Assembly: GCA_036642795.1 (NCBI GenBank)
Contig: JAVXTH010000025.1
Coordinates: forward strand, 1 to 19,860
Origin: JAVXTH01 sp036642795
GTDB taxonomy: Bacteria > Bacillota_I > Bacilli_A > Erysipelotrichales > Erysipelotrichaceae
Reading direction: 5' to 3'
Length of the DNA stretch: 19,860 nucleotides
The notes below the pieces were generated by a model. It searched no databases and was not told the origin of the DNA. It saw only the letters and a program-made list of their open reading frames with translations. Shown in pieces: positions 15,623 to 19,860 of the stretch; the first letter of the stretch is position 1; each line of letters starts with the position of its first letter. The position numbers and the translations under genes are program-made.

Positions 15623-17251
15623 CTATTTTGCAGCTTTAACTACATTTTTATAAATATATGGTACACCAACAGAGTGGTTTTCAATTCCGCTAACTGATTT
15701 ACGAACGAGGGAAGCACCACCTACTTGATATAGAGGTATTACAGCTGCATCATCTTCAAGCATTACTTTTTCAGCATCTTTTAGATCTTGCCATCTGTTT
15801 TCAACACTTGCTTCATTCCCTGATTTAGCCATTAAATCATTATATGGTTTGCTTGTATATAAACCATAGTTATAACCATTGTCTTCCAACATTAAATTCA
15901 AATAAGTTGTAGGATCGGCATAATCTGGTCCCCAACGTGTAATTGCTAATTGGAAATCATGTTGTTTCATTAATTCAATACGATTTTTCTTTGGTTGAGA
16001 TTTTAAAGTAATCGTAACTCCTGGTAAGTTTTTCTGTACTTTATTTTGAATAAATTCAGCAATTTGTTTAATGTTTCCTTCTTCTTCATAAAGTAATTCA
16101 AACTCGAAGCTAGATTTACCAGTTTCCGCTTTTGCGCTTTCATAATATTCTTTTGCTTTCGCTAAATCGGTTTGTAAGTATTTTCCATTTCCATCACGGA
16201 AGTCTTTTCCATCTGGACCAGTAGCTAATTTAACTGGAACAAAGAAATCAGCTGCGACACTTCCATCTTTTAAGATATCTTTGACAATTTTGTCTTTTTC
16301 CATTGTTAATGCTAATGCTTTACGTAAGTTAACATTTTCTAAACCTGGTGTTTTAAAGTTAAGTTGAACGTACCATAGATAACCATCTAAGACGTTTTTA
16401 AAGTTCTTATCATCTTTATATTTATCAACTAATTCTCCACTAAGTTTCGTGAAATCATTTGCGCCTTGACCAAAGTCTAAAGCAGAAGTATTTGGATCAG
16501 AAATAATTTTAAAAGTTAAATTATCCGTCTTAACATTCTTTTTATCATAATATTTATTATTCTTTACTAATTTAATTTTAGATTTAGATTCCCATGAAGT
16601 CATTTTATAAGGACCACATGCTAATAAGTTATCTGGTGTTAAGGCATATTGATCACCTTGTTTTTCTACGAATTTTTGATTTTGTGGGTAGAAAATTGGG
16701 AATGTCATCAATGAATTAAAGAAAACAACTGGTTTTGTTAAAGAAACCTCAAATGTTTTCTTATCCAAAGCTTTGACACCTAATTCTTCTGGTTTCATTT
16801 CCCCAGCAATAACAGCATCGGCATTAACAATCTCTGCGACACCTTCACCCAACATATAGTTATATTCACTGGCAGTTGCAGGATTTGCTAGTTTTTGAAA
16901 AGCATAAACAAAATCATCTGCGGTAACTGCTTCCCCATTGCTCCATTTCGCATCTTTTAAACTAAAAGTAATAAGCTTTCCATCTTCACTCACTTTTGGT
17001 TCCCCATCTGAAAGTGCTGGAATTGCATTTCCTTCTTTATCAAGCGTAAATAATCCGTCGGTAGTAGCTGCAATGATTTCAAATGACATACCATCGGTTG
17101 CGATTGCACTATCCATTGACATAACATCAACATCCTTCGCAATGGTAACTGTGTTAGTTGCCTCACTTGTATCACTTCCCCCTCCACATCCACTTAGAAG
17201 TAAAGTAAGAGCCATACATAATGAACCTGTTTTAAGTAATTTACTTTTCAT
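15623..17251 (-). CDS. oppA: Oligopeptide-binding lipoprotein OppA
   Basis: A 542-residue extracellular solute-binding lipoprotein (SBP_bac_5 family), which captures peptides and delivers them to OppBC. The signal peptide ends in the lipobox LLSGC with C22 as the lipidated residue, followed by a flexible GGGSDTSEATN linker. Family features include the early VDVMSMDSAIATDGMSFEI segment, KWSNGEAVTADDFVYAFQKL and late WGPDYADPTTYLNLM. The length is normal for the family. AAAGGAGAG about 9 nt upstream supports the ATG. The gene has its own near-consensus promoter (17295-17323) and is followed by a terminator-like hairpin. It could bind di- or oligopeptides, including cell-wall peptides; specificity is not resolved. 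Confidence 0.95.
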   Translation of the reverse strand: MKSKLLKTGSLCMALTLLLSGCGGGSDTSEATNTVTIAKDVDVMSMDSAIATDGMSFEIIAATTDGLFTLDKEGNAIPALSDGEPKVSEDGKLITFSLKDAKWSNGEAVTADDFVYAFQKLANPATASEYNYMLGEGVAEIVNADAVIAGEMKPEELGVKALDKKTFEVSLTKPVVFFNSLMTFPIFYPQNQKFVEKQGDQYALTPDNLLACGPYKMTSWESKSKIKLVKNNKYYDKKNVKTDNLTFKIISDPNTSALDFGQGANDFTKLSGELVDKYKDDKNFKNVLDGYLWYVQLNFKTPGLENVNLRKALALTMEKDKIVKDILKDGSVAADFFVPVKLATGPDGKDFRDGNGKYLQTDLAKAKEYYESAKAETGKSSFEFELLYEEEGNIKQIAEFIQNKVQKNLPGVTITLKSQPKKNRIELMKQHDFQLAITRWGPDYADPTTYLNLMLEDNGYNYGLYTSKPYNDLMAKSGNEASVENRWQDLKDAEKVMLEDDAAVIPLYQVGGASLVRKSVSGIENHSVGVPYIYKNVVKAAK

Positions 17252-17275
17252 TCTTCATCTCTCCTTTTATAACAG

Positions 17276-17300
17276 TAAAATAACTGCTAGGGTTATTTTA
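17276..17300 (-). promoter_or_regulatory. Operator-like inverted repeat over the opp -10
   Basis: A perfect inverted repeat TAAAATAAC-N7-GTTATTTTA (arms 17276-17284 and 17292-17300) covers the -10 hexamer and the predicted start point near 17288. A dimeric repressor bound there would block transcription. It has only a few G/C pairs, so it is less likely to act as an RNA hairpin. Confidence 0.5.
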
Positions 17301-17323
17301 AACCTGTGTGAAAATAATGTCAA
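17295..17323 (-). promoter_or_regulatory. opp operon promoter
   Basis: On the minus strand TTGACA (17323-17318) is a perfect -35, with a 17-bp spacer and TAAAAT (17300-17295), a 5/6 -10. It gives a leader of about 37 nt before the oppA start. Confidence 0.88.
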
Positions 17324-17329
17324 TGTTTT

Positions 17330-17376
17330 TTTCACATCATTTTCACAATGTTTACATATTATTTACATATTTACAT
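17330..17376 (-). repeat. Helically phased TTT(C)ACA repeats upstream of opp
   Basis: Five copies of TTTCACA or TTTACAT begin at plus positions 17330, 17341, 17351, 17362 and 17370, spaced 11, 10, 11 and 8 bp. They lie directly upstream of the opp -35 as read on the minus strand (TGTGAAA/ATGTAAA). A further inverted copy (GTGTGAAAA, 17307 onward) lies in the spacer. Phased T-tracts can bend DNA or form an UP element; they could also be tandem regulator sites. Confidence 0.55.
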
Positions 17377-17590
17377 TTTTGTATGTAACGAGTTTCACTC
17401 ATCGTTATTTAAAGTGCTTATTAAACAAAGAAACAAATACAAATAAAATAAACGAATTGAATAAAGATCAAAAAATAAGCTAAAATAGCTACCAAAAAGG
17501 TAAAAAGTGGCTGTATTTAGTAAAGATATATCATAGTTTTATAACATTTGCTTTAATGATAATAGATAGAACATGGAAAAGAGGATAATT
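17377..17590. other. Remainder of the oppA/GH3 divergent intergenic region
   Basis: Together with the opp control region this makes a ~340-bp gene-free stretch. The only plus-strand promoter candidates are TTGAAT (17457-17462), 18 bp, TAAAAT (17481-17486), and a GATAAT (17558-17563) without a good -35. An imperfect hairpin at 17480-17520 (about 12 bp with one bulge) lies at or just after the first candidate. I see no coding signal or riboswitch. Confidence 0.35.
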
Positions 17591-18943
17591 ATGAAAACCA
17601 GGAAATCTTTTGGACGATTATTGATGATGATTTTCACTGTTTCGCTTCTGTTATTAAGTGGTTGTAGTAATAATAATGCTACAAAGAAAGCACCTCAAGA
17701 TGAATATAATAAACATCCTTTCACAATTGTAGGCTTTGTTGATAAAGTCAATCAACAAGAATTGATCATTCATAATGAAAAAGATAAACCTTATACTTTT
17801 TTATTAAATAAAACAAAAATTCATAATCGTGATCAATTAGTTAAAGGTGATCATGTGAAGATTACTTATTTAGAGAATCGAGTAAAGAATAAAAAGAACA
17901 AAGCTTGTGAAATATGGTTAATTAATCCAATTGAAATTGTGGATCGTGCTCAAAGTATTTTAAATGCAATGAGCATAGAAGAAAAAGTAGGTCAGATGTT
18001 CTTTGTTCGTACTCCGGTTGGAAGTGGAGCAAGTGATGCTGCTACGTATCATTTAGGAGGTTATATCTTATTTGATCGAGATGTACGTCCTTATAATAAA
18101 GATGGTTTACGTAATCAATTACAGAGCTATCAAGATAACTCAAAAATAAAGATGTTAATCGGTATTGATGAAGAGGGTGGAAGCGTTAATCGTCTTTCTC
18201 GCTATTTAGCTTATCGTGGTGCTCCTTTCCTATCTCCTCAAGCCTTATATGCTCAAGGTGGGATGGATCTTATCTTATCCGATGCGAAAGAGAAAGCTGA
18301 ATTATTGAATTCACTTGGCATCAATGTGAACTTAGCACCCGTATCGGATGTATCAACCAATCCAAGTGATTTCATCAATGCCCGCTCTTTTGGCAAAGAT
18401 GCGAATCAAACAGCTGATTATATTGGTAAGGTTGTAACGACCATGAATGAGAATCATATCGGTAGTGTTTTAAAACATTTCCCGGGTTATGGAAACAACG
18501 TGGATACTCATACCGGTATCGCTTATGATAAACGTCCGTATGAAAATTTCCTGAACAATGATTTTAAACCCTTTGAAGCAGGATTTAACGCAAGAGCTCA
18601 AGCTGTTTTAGTCGCTCATAACATCGTTGATAGTATGGATCCTAATTATCCGGCTTCCCTATCAAAACCAGTTCATGATATTTTACGTAATACTTTACAT
18701 TTCCGTGGTGTTATTATGACCGATGATTTAGACATGGAGGCAATTAAAGACTTTATTGGTACTTCATCCCCAGCCGTCTTTGCGATCAAAGCAGGAAATG
18801 ATTTAGTTATGTGTGGTAATTATCAAACTCAAATACCGGATGTATTAGCAGCCATTCAAAACCAAGAGATAAGTGAACAACAAATTAATGAGTCGGTACA
18901 TCGCATCTTAACATGGAAATTGAATATGAATATGATTCAATAA
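17591..18943 (+). CDS. Lipoprotein GH3 beta-N-acetylhexosaminidase (NagZ-like)
   Basis: The start is ATG 17591 (450 aa), 6 nt after GAGG (17581-17584); the ATG at 17573 has no ribosome-binding site. The signal peptide ends in lipobox LLSGC with lipidated C25. A small beta domain (about 42-114) looks OB-like. The GH3 barrel follows: IGIDEEGG (191-198), KHFPGYG (295-301), the Asp-His dyad D305/H307 (VDTHTG) and the nucleophile D378 (MTDDLDM). NagZ-type enzymes remove terminal GlcNAc from muropeptides; lipoprotein versions act outside the membrane, as in Bacillus. The usual PGHG motif reads PGYG here. Lying divergent from oppA, it could trim muropeptides before peptide uptake. The family is secure; the substrate is inferred. 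Confidence 0.92.
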   Translation: MKTRKSFGRLLMMIFTVSLLLLSGCSNNNATKKAPQDEYNKHPFTIVGFVDKVNQQELIIHNEKDKPYTFLLNKTKIHNRDQLVKGDHVKITYLENRVKNKKNKACEIWLINPIEIVDRAQSILNAMSIEEKVGQMFFVRTPVGSGASDAATYHLGGYILFDRDVRPYNKDGLRNQLQSYQDNSKIKMLIGIDEEGGSVNRLSRYLAYRGAPFLSPQALYAQGGMDLILSDAKEKAELLNSLGINVNLAPVSDVSTNPSDFINARSFGKDANQTADYIGKVVTTMNENHIGSVLKHFPGYGNNVDTHTGIAYDKRPYENFLNNDFKPFEAGFNARAQAVLVAHNIVDSMDPNYPASLSKPVHDILRNTLHFRGVIMTDDLDMEAIKDFIGTSSPAVFAIKAGNDLVMCGNYQTQIPDVLAAIQNQEISEQQINESVHRILTWKLNMNMIQ

Positions 18944-18961
18944 TGAAAAGGAGATAAATAA

Positions 18962-19387
18962 ATGGAGAAGAATTATCATTTTAGTAAAGAATTAACTTAT
19001 TCAGTTGAAACAGTATGGAATGCTTTATTAAAACCAGATGAAATCATAATGGAAAAGAATGCGGTTTATGAGAAAATATCCAATACAAAATGGATTGAAC
19101 ATACCAGTGAAACAATTGATAATGTTTACCAAGTTTCGATTATTGAAAATCATGAATTATTAATTGAAGTAGAAAATAGTAAGTATCATGGAGAAAAGAA
19201 TGTCATTGATTTAAAAGTAAGTGAAAAAGGAACTAGCTGTGAATTATCGGTTCATTATACGATTGGAACAAAAGCAATCTTTAATATGATCAGTCTTGAG
19301 TTTTTAGGTAATACCATTGCTCATCATATCAGCAATGTCATAATGATAAATCTAGAGAAAAAGTGCAGAAGCACAAAGGAGGATTAA
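18962..19387 (+). CDS. SRPBCC/START-like protein, possibly DUF3284 family
   Basis: A 141-residue soluble protein with no signal peptide. The order KELTYSVETVWNALLKP at the N-terminus, alternating beta strands (about 50-105) and a long C-terminal amphipathic helix (about 108-135) fit an SRPBCC/START-like cup. The length and N-terminus agree with DUF3284 proteins of Bacillota. Such folds often bind a hydrophobic ligand; none is identified here. AAAAGGAGA lies about 8 nt upstream of the ATG, and 18 nt separate it from the GH3 stop, so it is probably co-transcribed. The family assignment is moderate, the function unknown. Confidence 0.6.
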   Translation: MEKNYHFSKELTYSVETVWNALLKPDEIIMEKNAVYEKISNTKWIEHTSETIDNVYQVSIIENHELLIEVENSKYHGEKNVIDLKVSEKGTSCELSVHYTIGTKAIFNMISLEFLGNTIAHHISNVIMINLEKKCRSTKED

Positions 19388-19389
19388 GA

Positions 19390-19794
19390 ATGCAACATGC
19401 TAGAGGGAAACACATTTTAATTTTTGCGGGTTTAATTGAGATTTTATTTGGGGCAGCATCAATTGGTTTAGTTTATTGGAAAACTAAAAATGGTGGTGGA
19501 GATTCCATCGTACTAGGAATGGATATTGCGAAAAATACAATGGCAATGTTCCTAGTTTATGGAATTGGAGGAATTCAAGTTATATCCGGCTTAGCTGGTT
19601 TAATCTTCTCAAATCAAAGCGATAAAGCTGGTATTTGTTTATTCTTTGGTTTCTTATTAATCATCGTAAGTCTTGCTTCGATACCATTTAGAACAAACTT
19701 AAAAATGGATCCAAATACAATGATGGAAATTGGATCTTCTCTACTCATTCCTTGTTTCTATTTATATGGGGCAAATAAAAACAAGAATTCCTAA
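19390..19794 (+). CDS. Four-helix membrane protein of unknown function
   Basis: The start is ATG 19390 (134 aa), 7 nt after AAGGAGG (19376-19382); an upstream TTG-type start at 19363 lies inside the preceding gene and lacks support. Four hydrophobic segments are visible at about 9-30, 51-73, 80-99 and 113-126, with short loops and an Asn/Lys tail. I recognise no named family. It begins 2 nt after the SRPBCC-like gene, so the two are translationally linked and may act together, for example one as a membrane anchor for the other. That pairing is inference. Confidence 0.75.
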   Translation: MQHARGKHILIFAGLIEILFGAASIGLVYWKTKNGGGDSIVLGMDIAKNTMAMFLVYGIGGIQVISGLAGLIFSNQSDKAGICLFFGFLLIIVSLASIPFRTNLKMDPNTMMEIGSSLLIPCFYLYGANKNKNS

Positions 19795-19819
19795 AAAAAC
19801 AACCGCGTAGGTTGTTTTT
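19795..19819 (+). terminator. Intrinsic terminator after the GH3 operon
   Basis: A perfect 10-bp stem AAAAACAACC (19795-19804)/GGTTGTTTTT (19810-19819) with loop GCGTA ends in five T residues. It begins directly after the stop codon. The A-run on the other side means it could also end transcription arriving on the minus strand. Confidence 0.88.
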
Positions 19820-19824
19820 ACTTA

Positions 19825-19860
19825 TCACATGGGAAGATAACGTTTGCCTGCATCCGACAT
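19825..19860 (-). CDS. Possible C-terminal end of a minus-strand gene (partial)
   Basis: From the right edge the minus strand reads MSDAGKRYLPM and stops at TGA (19827-19825), just before the bidirectional-looking terminator. The position suits a convergent gene end. A second minus frame (CRMQANVIFPCDK) also stops nearby, so the frame is uncertain and no family can be named. Confidence 0.25.
   Translation of the reverse strand: MSDAGKRYLPM

Noticed and set aside
17330..17376. TTTACAT repeats considered as a CRISPR array or iteron origin
   Set aside because: The units are 7-8 bp with 1-4 bp between them, far too short for CRISPR, and no replication initiator gene is nearby.
16938..17483. A 181-codon plus-strand frame antisense to the oppA start and running into the intergenic region
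   Set aside because: The first part mirrors the oppA signal peptide and N-terminus; the rest crosses the opp promoter, repeats and operator, and it lacks a ribosome-binding site.
17480..17520. An imperfect hairpin considered as a terminator
   Set aside because: On the plus strand it has no T-run. On the minus strand a T-run follows, but no minus-strand gene lies upstream of it.

Overview
The window is AT-rich DNA from a low-GC Gram-positive bacterium (Bacillota). Every gene has a purine-rich Shine-Dalgarno site, and secreted proteins carry Gram-positive type signal peptides or lipoboxes. Intrinsic terminators are short stems with T-runs. TGA is used as a stop (for example at 2642, 4315 and 10266) and TGG for Trp, so this is not a recoded mollicute. 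The combination of a dockerin-bearing GH25 lysozyme, a PadR module, MoxR/DUF58/transglutaminase genes and an AT-rich opp operon suggests a gut or oral Erysipelotrichia-like firmicute. That placement is inference only.

Layout: (1) 1-973: the tail of an upstream gene, then a CmpB/PF06541-type membrane protein with its own promoter and terminator. (2) 973-3274: an ECF sigma factor, an overlapping single-pass putative anti-sigma protein and a LacA/Maa-type sugar O-acetyltransferase, in one tight operon preceded by an ECF-like promoter motif. (3) 3291-7583: a MoxR ATPase, a DUF58 protein and a large membrane transglutaminase, overlapping end to end and closed by a strong bidirectional terminator. 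(4) 7580-8656, minus strand: a PadR repressor and a four-helix membrane protein, with a near-consensus promoter and a directly repeated putative operator. (5) 8848-11591: a secreted GH25 muramidase with a C-terminal dockerin, followed by a membrane-anchored Ig-like/cadherin-like surface protein. (6) 11600-17323, minus strand: a complete oligopeptide ABC importer, oppA-[hairpin]-oppB-oppC-oppD-oppF, with a near-consensus promoter, an operator-like inverted repeat over the -10, and helically phased repeats upstream. (7) 17591-19819: a lipoprotein GH3 (NagZ-like) hydrolase, an SRPBCC-like protein and a four-helix membrane protein, ending in a terminator.

Much of the window concerns the cell envelope. 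A muramidase and an exo-hexosaminidase could release or trim muropeptides, and an oligopeptide importer next door could take up the peptides. The ECF and PadR modules are typical envelope-stress or signal-responsive regulators. These links rest on gene neighbourhood and are not demonstrated. I found no CRISPR array, phage, transposase, rRNA or tRNA. The least conventional parts are the dockerin-lysozyme/anchored-receptor-like pair and the control regions of opp and padR.
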